From Candidatus Leucobacter sulfamidivorax (GTDB lineage Bacteria > Actinomycetota > Actinomycetes > Actinomycetales > Microbacteriaceae): a stretch of DNA of 64,000 bases. Below, in pieces: positions 7,833-14,693 of this stretch (within the stretch, counting starts at the first letter, position 1; each line of letters opens with the position of its first letter). Made by a program: the position numbers and the translations under genes. The stretch is taken from contig QZLF01000003.1 of the NCBI GenBank assembly GCA_016771945.1, positions 496,001 to 560,000 on the forward strand, read 5' to 3'. The notes under the pieces were generated by a model, which saw only the letters and a list, made by a program, of their open reading frames with translations, had not been told where the DNA came from and did no database searches.

Positions 7833-8702
7833 ATGCGCCCGGTAGTCTCCCTCTTCCCTCTCAAGGGCGAGATCGGAGACACCTTGCACGTACTAGACGA
7901 ATGGCAACGATGGCAGGTCGCACAAGGACTATCGCAGCGCACAATCAAGGAACGACGAATCGTCATCCTGCATCTATCCGAGCTATCGAAGACCGCCGCG
8001 CTTGAAGTCACACCGGACAACATCATCGACTACCTGGGGCGTGCTCACCTCTCCCAGTCCTCGAAGGCGTCCTACCATGCGACCATCCGTGCCTTCTACA
8101 AATGGGCGGTCCTGACCGGCAGAATCGATACCGACCCCAGTGCATCCACGCCGCGCCCGCGACGCCCCAAGGGCGCTCCCCGCCCCGTACGCACCGCCCA
8201 CGTGTCCGCGCTACTCGCCGTCGCGAATCGACGCCGCACCAGGGCTATGATCATCCTTGCCGCCTACGCCGGCCTGCGAGTGCATGAGGTTGCGAAGTTC
8301 CGAGGTGAAGACCTCGACACCATCGGGGAGATCATCACCGTCACCGGGAAGGGCGGGAAGACGGCAATGATTCCCGCCCACCCCGCGATCCTAGAACTCG
8401 CGAGAACGATGCCCCGCCGCGGGTACTGGTTCCCCGCCTACGGGAAGCAGACGAACGCGCCCTGCATCACCTCCACGCAGGTATCACGGGTGATCGGCAA
8501 CGCCATGAGGCGGGCAGGGTTCGATGGCAAAGCCCACCAGCTTCGCCACTGGTACGCGTCCACGCTGCTCGATGAAGGGGTTGATGTGCGCGTAGTGAAG
8601 GAGATGATGCGGCACGAATCGCTTGCCTCCACCGAGATCTACACGCGGGTATCGATGAAGAAGATGTTCGACGGGATCGAGCATTTGCCGATGGCCGCGT
8701 AG
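7833..8702 (+). CDS. int: Phage tyrosine integrase
   Basis: 289 residues. It catalyses attP x attB recombination. An N-terminal SAM-like core-binding domain (WQVAQGLSQRTIKERR) precedes the catalytic domain with Arg in YAGLRVHEVA, HQLRHWYA (His-x-x-Arg), RHESLAST and the nucleophile Tyr in TEIYTRVS. It begins 37 bp beyond the stop of the repressor reading frame as that frame would run in the circular phage. A TTG at 7884 behind GGAG is an alternative start, 17 codons in. The extreme C-terminus HLPMAA ends in Ala-Ala like an ssrA tag, as reported for integrases of phages with integration-dependent immunity. Confidence 0.95.
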   Translation: MRPVVSLFPLKGEIGDTLHVLDEWQRWQVAQGLSQRTIKERRIVILHLSELSKTAALEVTPDNIIDYLGRAHLSQSSKASYHATIRAFYKWAVLTGRIDTDPSASTPRPRRPKGAPRPVRTAHVSALLAVANRRRTRAMIILAAYAGLRVHEVAKFRGEDLDTIGEIITVTGKGGKTAMIPAHPAILELARTMPRRGYWFPAYGKQTNAPCITSTQVSRVIGNAMRRAGFDGKAHQLRHWYASTLLDEGVDVRVVKEMMRHESLASTEIYTRVSMKKMFDGIEHLPMAA

Positions 8703-8711
8703 CCTGTTCTT

Positions 8712-8903
8712 ATGCGTGCTCGTCTCCGTATCGCCCTGAACGTCCCGGACACCCCAGAGATCCGGAGGCACGGTTTCAATGTCACCGACTACGAGGTGAC
8801 CGAGGTTTCGGGTGAGGGCCCGGACTGGGAGACCGCACGAGATGCTGCGCTTGCGCTGGTGCCGGAGGGTGCGCGCGGGCTCGCATGGTTCAGGGACGAG
8901 TAG
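8712..8903 (+). CDS. Small hypothetical phage protein
   Basis: 63 residues, starting 9 bp after the integrase stop. Acidic, with MRARLRIALNVPDTPEIRRH at the start and an ending GLAWFRDE. No family recognised. It is probably transcribed with the integrase and could be an excision factor by position only. Confidence 0.55.
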   Translation: MRARLRIALNVPDTPEIRRHGFNVTDYEVTEVSGEGPDWETARDAALALVPEGARGLAWFRDE

Positions 8904-8993
8904 CTGACGGGATGGTTATGTACTGGCTGAAGGACGAATAAGGAGCGTGGCCGCGGCGCTTCCTGCGTCCCCATATCCTCGACCTCAAGCAGA

Positions 8994-9022
8994 TTGACAC
9001 CAGGCAATACTTGTCGCATACT
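8994..9022 (+). promoter_or_regulatory. Sigma70-type promoter for the DUF3800 gene
   Basis: A perfect -35 TTGACA (8994-8999), a 17-nt spacer and a -10 CATACT (9017-9022, four of six consensus bases). It lies 95 bp upstream of the DUF3800 start with no gene between, and would give a leader of about 88 nt. Confidence 0.6.
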
Positions 9023-9071
9023 GGCTAGCGAGTACTACTCACTGGTGCATAGAACAATCGAACACCACTTC

Positions 9072-9101
9072 CTAAGTGCCGCTCCTCGTAGCGGCACTTA
9101 G
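9072..9101 (+). promoter_or_regulatory. Hairpin in the leader of the DUF3800 gene
   Basis: A perfect 12-bp inverted repeat (CTAAGTGCCGCT, 9072-9083, with 9090-9101) with a 6-nt loop, followed by GTTTCT. It sits between the promoter at 8994 and the ATG at 9117, so it could attenuate that gene or end transcription arriving from the integrase. Confidence 0.55.
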
Positions 9102-9116
9102 CGTTTCTACACAAAT

Positions 9117-9953
9117 ATGAAGATCTGCTACATAGACGAGTCGGGCGGGACAGAGCCCCCCGAGTCTTCGGCGAGCGCCACGCCGCTCCTTGCCCTCACT
9201 GCGGTCATCATCGACTCTTCCGATCTGCCGGCGTTGACCAGGGATTACGTCTCTCTCAAGTGCCGGCATTTCCCCGGCAGCTTTGTAAGCGGCAAATCCC
9301 TGGATCACATTCTCACAGAGATCAAGGGATCGAAGATTCAAGCGCTCACCAGATCAGAGTCGAGAAACGATAGGCGAAAAGCGGATCGATATCGCGATGA
9401 GGCCCTGTCCATCGTGGAGCACTACGGATGTCGCATGATGGGGAAAGTGTGGGTCAAGTCAGACGGGAGCCCACTCGATATTCGGAAGACTTACGGGTAC
9501 GGGGTACAGGACATCGTGAAGGGGTTCCAAAGGTATCTAGCGGAATCAGACGACCACGGTGTAGTGATAGCCGACTCGCGCGAGCACAAGTCAAACCTTC
9601 AAGTCGCGCACTCTGTCTTCACCCAGAAATGGAAGTCAGGAGGTGACGCTTACCCGCAGGTTGCAGAAGTCCCGATCTTCGCGGCATCAGACAATCATGC
9701 CGGCCTACAGGTCGCAGACCTGCTGGCCTCCTGCTTCTTGTTCCCCATGGCCGTTTCCGCGTTTGCCCCGGAGAGGCCGGGATTCACCCACAACCCTTCC
9801 GCTTACCATCACATCCGGAAGAACTTCGGCGCTCGGATCAAAGCACTTCAGTATCGCTATACGAATCGCAATGGGATCAAATCGGGCGGCCTGGACATAC
9901 GCAGTTTCCGCGGCCCAGTGCGCCCAGCAAAGATCTTCAAGCCACCAACATAG
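9117..9953 (+). CDS. DUF3800-family protein
   Basis: 278 residues. The start MKICYIDESG (YxDESG) and later VVIADSRE and NHAGLQVADLLASC are the conserved acidic motifs of DUF3800, a family with an RNase H-like pattern of Asp residues. Such genes recur beside integrases in prophages and islands, and their role is unproven. Here the gene has its own promoter and leader hairpin and stands apart from the lytic operons, which suggests expression in the lysogen. A defence or immunity role is a guess. Confidence 0.8.
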   Translation: MKICYIDESGGTEPPESSASATPLLALTAVIIDSSDLPALTRDYVSLKCRHFPGSFVSGKSLDHILTEIKGSKIQALTRSESRNDRRKADRYRDEALSIVEHYGCRMMGKVWVKSDGSPLDIRKTYGYGVQDIVKGFQRYLAESDDHGVVIADSREHKSNLQVAHSVFTQKWKSGGDAYPQVAEVPIFAASDNHAGLQVADLLASCFLFPMAVSAFAPERPGFTHNPSAYHHIRKNFGARIKALQYRYTNRNGIKSGGLDIRSFRGPVRPAKIFKPPT

Positions 9954-10025
9954 CCAGATAGCCAGAGCCGGAGCTCAATCACCCAGAGTTCTATCGCTTT
10001 GTCAGCCGTGCGGCGTACACTCCTC

Positions 10026-10045
10026 ATTCGAACATAGTTTCGAAT
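10026..10045. promoter_or_regulatory. Operator-like inverted repeat before small-gene operon
   Basis: ATTCGAA-CATAGT-TTCGAAT is a perfect 7-bp inverted repeat between a possible -10 (TACACT, 10016-10021) and the GGAGG ribosome site of the 53-residue gene. A bound regulator would block the transcription start. Confidence 0.45.
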
Positions 10046-10055
10046 GGAGGGTGTG

Positions 10056-10217
10056 ATGTGGATTCGTGAACAGAGCTTCATCCCGTCGACGTCGCCCACC
10101 TACTTCCGGGACGTCGTGAGAGAAGCGATCCGGGATCTTGACGCCCAGTACGAGGCCGGCGAGATTCCCTACCCGTCGTACTATCAGCGCCGGCACGCGC
10201 TCGAAAGGATGCTCTGA
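10056..10217 (+). CDS. 53-residue phage protein, SHOCT-like
   Basis: ATG at 10056 with GGAGG upstream. The helical tail REAIRDLDAQYEAGEIPYP-YYQRRHALERML resembles the SHOCT motif (short C-terminal domain: helix, Gly turn, helix). Its last 30 residues align with those of the 71-residue gene 330 bp downstream. The stop overlaps the next start (TGATG), so translation is coupled. Confidence 0.6.
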   Translation: MWIREQSFIPSTSPTYFRDVVREAIRDLDAQYEAGEIPYPSYYQRRHALERML

Positions 10218-10537
10218 TGCCGAAGAACCTCATCCAGATCAGCACCAACTCGTGGATCGTGATGCGGGAAAGCCCGTACGAGCCAAGAGCCATCATCCAC
10301 AAGGTCACCGACAGTCAGCAGATGCCGAAGCTCTTGCTCATGCGGTGGGCTCCCAGCGAGGAGCACCGCGTGCTGGTGGGTGTGTACGAGACGATGAAGG
10401 CTGCCGAGCAGGCGGTGCCGTGGGACACGCATGTCGCGCCCGGGCACCCGGGGATGTCGCATGAGGAGTGGGCCGCGAATATGCGCGCGCGTGGTGTTGA
10501 CGGCTCCGGCAGGTACGGGGCGAAACCGGGCCGGTGA
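10217..10537 (+). CDS. Hypothetical phage protein (106 aa)
   Basis: 106 residues, starting within the stop of the previous gene. MPKNLIQISTNSWIVMRESPY begins a beta-rich region and the C-terminus is Gly/Arg-rich. No family recognised. It lies between two paralogous SHOCT-like genes and is probably co-translated with them. Confidence 0.6.
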   Translation: MPKNLIQISTNSWIVMRESPYEPRAIIHKVTDSQQMPKLLLMRWAPSEEHRVLVGVYETMKAAEQAVPWDTHVAPGHPGMSHEEWAANMRARGVDGSGRYGAKPGR

Positions 10538-10544
10538 TGCGGGC

Positions 10545-10760
10545 ATGAAGATCTGGGAAGAGCGCAGCGTTTCCCGCGAGAGTGGGCGGTTCGATGCGGA
10601 GTACACGGCCGAGTCGATCCGCGAGCTCGAAGAGCAGAAGGAACGCGGGGAGATCGAACCCCACGCCTACCTGATCAAGAAGAACGCACTCGTGCGGCTC
10701 TACCTCAAAGCCACGACGTCGCCGCGGCGGAAACGCAAACCCTACGAGGACGAACTCTAG
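10545..10760 (+). CDS. 71-residue phage protein, SHOCT-like paralogue
   Basis: Starts at ATG 10545, 7 bp after the preceding stop. TAESIRELEEQKERGEIEPHAYLIKKNALVRLYL matches the helix-Gly-helix unit of the 53-residue gene (IR-L--Q-E-GEI----Y---KxALxR). The C-terminus is basic (PRRKRKPYEDEL). Its 3' end overlaps the convergent SRAP gene by 4 bp. Confidence 0.6.
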   Translation: MKIWEERSVSRESGRFDAEYTAESIRELEEQKERGEIEPHAYLIKKNALVRLYLKATTSPRRKRKPYEDEL

Positions 10761-11437
10761 GCCGGGTCGATGAGTTCCGGCCCGTCACCCCTGAGCGGCC
10801 GCACCTCGTACTCGCGCAACTCGGACGCAATGGGCACAGACGCCTCCGACACCGCGTCCACGAGAAGCTGATCCCCGGGGGTTTCCGGGTCGAGCCAGTC
10901 GCCCAGCAGTTCGTCGGCCATGAACACGGGCATCCTGTCGTGGATGTCTTTCATGACGCCGGCGGATGCGCGCGTGAGGATCGTCGCCGTCAGCACCCAC
11001 TCCTCTTCTGGTGATTTCCACCACGAGTACAGGCCCGCCATCGGGAGTATGGGGTCGGGGCCGAAGATCGCGTGCGGTGTGCGCTTCTCTTTGGGCCCGG
11101 TCCACTCGAAAAATCCGGTGACGGGGATCACGCACCGCTGCTTCTTGAGCGGGCCCTTGAAAGTCGCCTTCTCCGACAGGCCCTCGGACCTCGCGTTGAA
11201 CGTGGGGTACTTCAGCCGCAGGTCTTTCGACCATGGCGGCACCAGCGACCAGTGCGCGGTCTCGAGCCGCTTCGCCCCGTCCTTCGCGGAGGTGAGCGCG
11301 ACCGGGATCTGCTGGGTGGGCTTCACGTTCCACGACGACTCCGCACCCTCCGGGATGGTGCGCATCCATTCCGCGAGTTCCGTATTCGAAGCCCCGGGGA
11401 TCATCTCGTCCCACTTCACGATCACTCTCCCGCACAT
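10757..11437 (-). CDS. SRAP-domain protein (YedK/HMCES family)
   Basis: 226 residues from the ATG at 11437, chosen because the family needs Cys at position 2 (MCGRVIV). The conserved NARSE, GFFEW and IHDRMPVFM motifs are present, giving the Cys2, Asn, Glu and His of the active site. SRAP proteins crosslink covalently to abasic sites in single-stranded DNA and shield them; many phages carry one. It lies at the 3' end of the lysis region, in the same direction as the late genes. A role during replication or packaging damage is inferred. Confidence 0.9.
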   Translation of the reverse strand: MCGRVIVKWDEMIPGASNTELAEWMRTIPEGAESSWNVKPTQQIPVALTSAKDGAKRLETAHWSLVPPWSKDLRLKYPTFNARSEGLSEKATFKGPLKKQRCVIPVTGFFEWTGPKEKRTPHAIFGPDPILPMAGLYSWWKSPEEEWVLTATILTRASAGVMKDIHDRMPVFMADELLGDWLDPETPGDQLLVDAVSEASVPIASELREYEVRPLRGDGPELIDPA

Positions 11438-11515
11438 GCGCCCAGAGTACGTGAACAACGACAAAACCGCCCCTCGCTCCTCCGAAGAGGGCGAGGGGCA
11501 GGAATCGTGCGAAGG

Positions 11516-11749
11516 TCAGGATCCGATGGTCGTGTCGTCCGGGTCGTCGGTACCGTCTCCCTTATAGAACAGGATCGAGGTCAGAACCGAGGCGAGAGCA
11601 GTGCCGCCGGCAAGGGAACCGATCGCGGCCCAGTCAAGCTGGAACAGGCCCGCACCGATCAGGCCACCAGCGAACAACGCCTGAATGAGGGTCTTAAGCG
11701 CACGCTCTCCCGCATAGTCAGCGAACGCGATCGTGAAGTACTTACGCAT
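11516..11749 (-). CDS. Phage holin (r1t type)
   Basis: 77 residues. KYFTIAFADYAGERALKTLIQ is the usual amphipathic start of the r1t holin family, followed by two membrane segments (LFAGGLIGAGLF and GGTALASVLTSILF) and an acidic tail. Holins release endolysin across the membrane. It is the last gene of the lysis cassette. Confidence 0.85.
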   Translation of the reverse strand: MRKYFTIAFADYAGERALKTLIQALFAGGLIGAGLFQLDWAAIGSLAGGTALASVLTSILFYKGDGTDDPDDTTIGS

Positions 11750-11757
11750 GGGGTCTC

Positions 11758-12105
11758 CTATGGTGTGAGGGCGGCACTGATTTGGCCGAGCATGGTCATG
11801 AGGGTGATGAGCGCGCCGAGGCCGGTGACGATGCCGACGACAGCGCCGACAGTGACGTACCAGGGGGTGCGGGGACGCTGCTGAGCGGCGACCACGGCTT
11901 GCGCGATTTCGAGCTTGTCGAGGCGGCCGTCGTGCTCCACGAGGGTTTTCGAGTGGGAGTCGAGGCGGCGGTTCACGGCGACGAGCTCACCGATGTCCGC
12001 GGCGAGCCCGCCCACGATCTCCCGTGTCTCCTGCCCCTGTTCCCAGACCTCACGGAGGGTGATCACGACGCCGGGCTGGTGGTCGCGTTCGGGCGGGATC
12101 GTCAT
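11758..12105 (-). CDS. Lysis-cassette membrane protein (possible second holin)
   Basis: 115 residues: an N-terminal helical region with heptads (LAADIGELVAVNRRLDSHSK) and a C-terminal transmembrane helix (WYVTVGAVVGIVTGLGALI). It lies between endolysin and holin. Proteins of this form in actinophages are called holin, antiholin or membrane protein without proof. Confidence 0.65.
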   Translation of the reverse strand: MTIPPERDHQPGVVITLREVWEQGQETREIVGGLAADIGELVAVNRRLDSHSKTLVEHDGRLDKLEIAQAVVAAQQRPRTPWYVTVGAVVGIVTGLGALITLMTMLGQISAALTP

Positions 12106-12108
12106 GGC

Positions 12109-12825
12109 CTACTTGCCCTGCACCATGCGGTCGAGGGACGCCTCCCACTGGTCGAGCATGGAGCGGTCGGTGACGGCAATGAAATCACCCGTCTCGAAAA
12201 ACGCCGCCCAGCGCTCGTTTTCAGGGTTGCGCCCCTTCGTCGCGGTGGTGGTGTACTTGAACTTCCATCCCGAGGTTCGCTCGCCGATGACGACGGTCTG
12301 CACGCCGTCCTTGGTGTGGCATACGGCACGGTTTTCGAGCTTCATGTCTTCGTCTTCTTCCTGCCCATCGGGCGTAGTGAAAATCTGTGGATCGAAACTG
12401 CGGGGGTTCACCCACGAGCCGGGGCCGAGACGCGAGTCCCAGCGGGTCTCCCAGTGGGTGTGCGGGCCAAGCGAGAACCCGGAGTTGCCGGAGTAGCCGA
12501 TCACCTCGCCCGCGCTCACCCGCTGACCCTGGGCCACGTTGAAACCACTGAGGTGCGCGGTGCGGGAGATGAGGCCGTCCGCGCGTCGCACGTCCACGAT
12601 CAGGGCGGGGCCGTTCGCTCTTACCCATTGCCCGCCGCCTAGGTGCAGAGAGCCGGACGCGCCGTCATTGCCGACCCAGGACACGATGCCGTCGAACGCC
12701 GCGAGGAGGGGAGTGCCGACGGGCATTCCCCCGTCGATGCCGCCGTGCTCACCGCCCCGTGTCCCGAATTCCTCGGTCACGAGGGCCGGGTCGAACGGCC
12801 AGTACACCGGCTGCGATGCGCTCAT
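12109..12825 (-). CDS. Endolysin, M23 peptidase
   Basis: 238 residues from the ATG at 12825 (GGGAGGATTAC upstream). The N-terminal LytM/M23 zinc endopeptidase domain has HGGIDGG (first zinc ligands) and GPHTHWET (HxH) and cleaves peptidoglycan cross-bridges. The C-terminal ~75 residues (after DEDMKLENRAV) form a separate region, perhaps wall binding. It is followed 3 bp later by the membrane protein gene and then the holin. Confidence 0.9.
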   Translation of the reverse strand: MSASQPVYWPFDPALVTEEFGTRGGEHGGIDGGMPVGTPLLAAFDGIVSWVGNDGASGSLHLGGGQWVRANGPALIVDVRRADGLISRTAHLSGFNVAQGQRVSAGEVIGYSGNSGFSLGPHTHWETRWDSRLGPGSWVNPRSFDPQIFTTPDGQEEDEDMKLENRAVCHTKDGVQTVVIGERTSGWKFKYTTTATKGRNPENERWAAFFETGDFIAVTDRSMLDQWEASLDRMVQGK

Positions 12826-13004
12826 GTAATCCTCCCTGATTCCGTCTCTCTGACAGGGTTGATGTCGGTGATCTGCTGACTGCATGGCCCGCACACGACG
12901 ACCTCGACGTACATCACCTGGATCGGGATGCCATCGTTCTCGCACCCCGAGGTGCGACAGACCACCGTCGCCGGGATCAGATCAGGCTCTTCGAAATCGC
13001 TCAT
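12822..13004 (-). CDS. Small Cys-rich phage protein
   Basis: 60 residues. CRTSGC and CGPC pairs suggest a single zinc ribbon. The stop overlaps the endolysin start (ATGA) and the start overlaps the end of the tail-fibre-like gene, so it is translated within the operon. Function unknown. Confidence 0.7.
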   Translation of the reverse strand: MSDFEEPDLIPATVVCRTSGCENDGIPIQVMYVEVVVCGPCSQQITDINPVRETESGRIT

Positions 13005-13636
13005 CCCGCACCACTCCCGCTCGTCATCTGGATCGCGTGCCAATACGCGCCGATCGTGCGCGACACCGTCGAGTTCGACTCGAGCCGGACCGTGCACGAC
13101 GAGGTCGTCACGTTGTCGACGCCGACGTTCGTGTCCCGCGCGTTGCCCCACTTGCCGGGGAGCACCATCGGGGGTTGGGTGAACCTCCCCGCTGGGAAAG
13201 TCACCGTGACGGCGACCGAGGCCGTCGCCGCGACAGACTGCTGCGCAACCACACCCGCCGCCTCCGCGAAGGGCGCATAACCCCGCTCGCGCACCGTCTT
13301 CGGCGTCATGTAGCGCTCATCATCAGCGCCCGTGTTCGCCTCGGCCTGCGTGGCGATCTCCGCGACCCCTCGGCTGGTCTCAGTCGCTGCCGGATACCCG
13401 GTTCTCCGTCCCAGCACCAGGGCACGGTGGTTCTGCATTGCGACCAGAACACGGTCGTCAACCTGCAACCCGGACACGAGCGTGTCTGGTTTGCCCTGAA
13501 GCGGAGACGGTGCCGCGTCTAGCCGGATCTCCAACGGGTCAGCGCCCGTGACGATTGCGCCGTACAGGTCAGGTTTCCCGGCGATGAGCGCCGCGAGATC
13601 GCTGATGCGGCGCATCAGCACAGAGAGGTCGATCAT
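13001..13636 (-). CDS. Tail-fibre-like minor tail protein
   Basis: 211 residues from the ATG at 13636, which overlaps the upstream stop. The middle carries the fibre element TSRGVAEIATQAEANTGADD, the repeat used at trimer junctions of many phage fibres. The C-terminus is Ser/Thr/Val-rich and ends SGSGAG. It is probably the distal tail or receptor-contact protein. Confidence 0.75.
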   Translation of the reverse strand: MIDLSVLMRRISDLAALIAGKPDLYGAIVTGADPLEIRLDAAPSPLQGKPDTLVSGLQVDDRVLVAMQNHRALVLGRRTGYPAATETSRGVAEIATQAEANTGADDERYMTPKTVRERGYAPFAEAAGVVAQQSVAATASVAVTVTFPAGRFTQPPMVLPGKWGNARDTNVGVDNVTTSSCTVRLESNSTVSRTIGAYWHAIQMTSGSGAG

Positions 13637-14682
13637 CAGATCTCCCTCCACTCCGCCTGGCAGTGCCCGTTGAAGGTGAAGTCGTACCGCATTCGCTGGA
13701 TCGTCGCCGCCCGTGCGGTCAGGCCGCGGGGCCGAAAAATGACCTTCTGGTTCTGCTCCAAGGGGACGATCGCGTGCGACACGGACAACTTCCCCACCGG
13801 GGACATGGCGTCCAGGAGACGCCGCTGCGCGAGCTGATCGAAGACCACCTGCGAATCTCCCTCGACGCCCGTCTCGGTCGCTGTGATCCACCGCCCGCGA
13901 GCCTGATACGAGAACGGGGAGTCCGGGTTCTCGTTCAGCGCCACCCCGACCAGCGGCGGATCTTCGTCTGTGCCCTGCCCGATCACCAGGAACCGGTTCG
14001 GGACCGATGAGAGGTCCTGTTCACGGTCCCATGCCGGCCGGTGAATCGCTGTCTGCCCGGCTGCGAAATCGAACGACACGGGCCGGTCGGCCGGCAGAGT
14101 GTACGGTTCGACCCGGTAGAGGCCGGCCCCGTCGCACCACAGCGACCAGTACCCGGCAGCCTGGAGCAGGTCGTTGACGATGGTGAGCTTCGACTCCCCC
14201 GCATCCCACACGAGAGGGTTCGACAGGGTCGCCTCCGATGGGGTCGCAGCAATCCTCGTCTCCCCGGTGGACTGGATCAAAGCCACCACGGTAGAGATGA
14301 TCGGAGCCCCCGCAGCAAGGGAGTAGACCGCCTCGACGGTGTCTTCATCGATGACGGCCATCTTCGACAGCAACGTCACCTCGAACCGGGAAAGAGTCGC
14401 GGTGCGGTGCAGGGTCGGGGACGTGAACATCATCGTGGCGAGCGGCCACGGTTCCACGCCCGGGATGCCCGGGTCGTAGACCATCTGCACCCGGTGGCGC
14501 ATCCAGTCGATGTCCTGACCGCGGCCGTCGATCGTGAGGCTCCCGGAGCCGCCGAGACGGGACAGGGCGACAACCTCGCAGTTGCCGCCCTTCACCCCGT
14601 CCAGCAGCCCCAGATCCTGATCCTGGGAGTCCAGTAGACGGAACCGCCACCTGGGCTTCCTCGGGCCGTGCCATGCAACCAT
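13636..14682 (-). CDS. Minor tail protein (tail tip/Tal-like)
   Basis: 348 residues from ATG 14682 (MVAWHGPRKPRWRF). The sequence GNCEVVALSRLGGSGSLTIDG followed by WMRHRVQMVYDPGI is typical of baseplate/tail-tip proteins that follow the distal tail protein in actinophages. It forms part of the tail tip with the Fn3 protein upstream. Confidence 0.7.
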   Translation of the reverse strand: MVAWHGPRKPRWRFRLLDSQDQDLGLLDGVKGGNCEVVALSRLGGSGSLTIDGRGQDIDWMRHRVQMVYDPGIPGVEPWPLATMMFTSPTLHRTATLSRFEVTLLSKMAVIDEDTVEAVYSLAAGAPIISTVVALIQSTGETRIAATPSEATLSNPLVWDAGESKLTIVNDLLQAAGYWSLWCDGAGLYRVEPYTLPADRPVSFDFAAGQTAIHRPAWDREQDLSSVPNRFLVIGQGTDEDPPLVGVALNENPDSPFSYQARGRWITATETGVEGDSQVVFDQLAQRRLLDAMSPVGKLSVSHAIVPLEQNQKVIFRPRGLTARAATIQRMRYDFTFNGHCQAEWREI

Positions 14683-14693
14683 GAGCACCCCCT

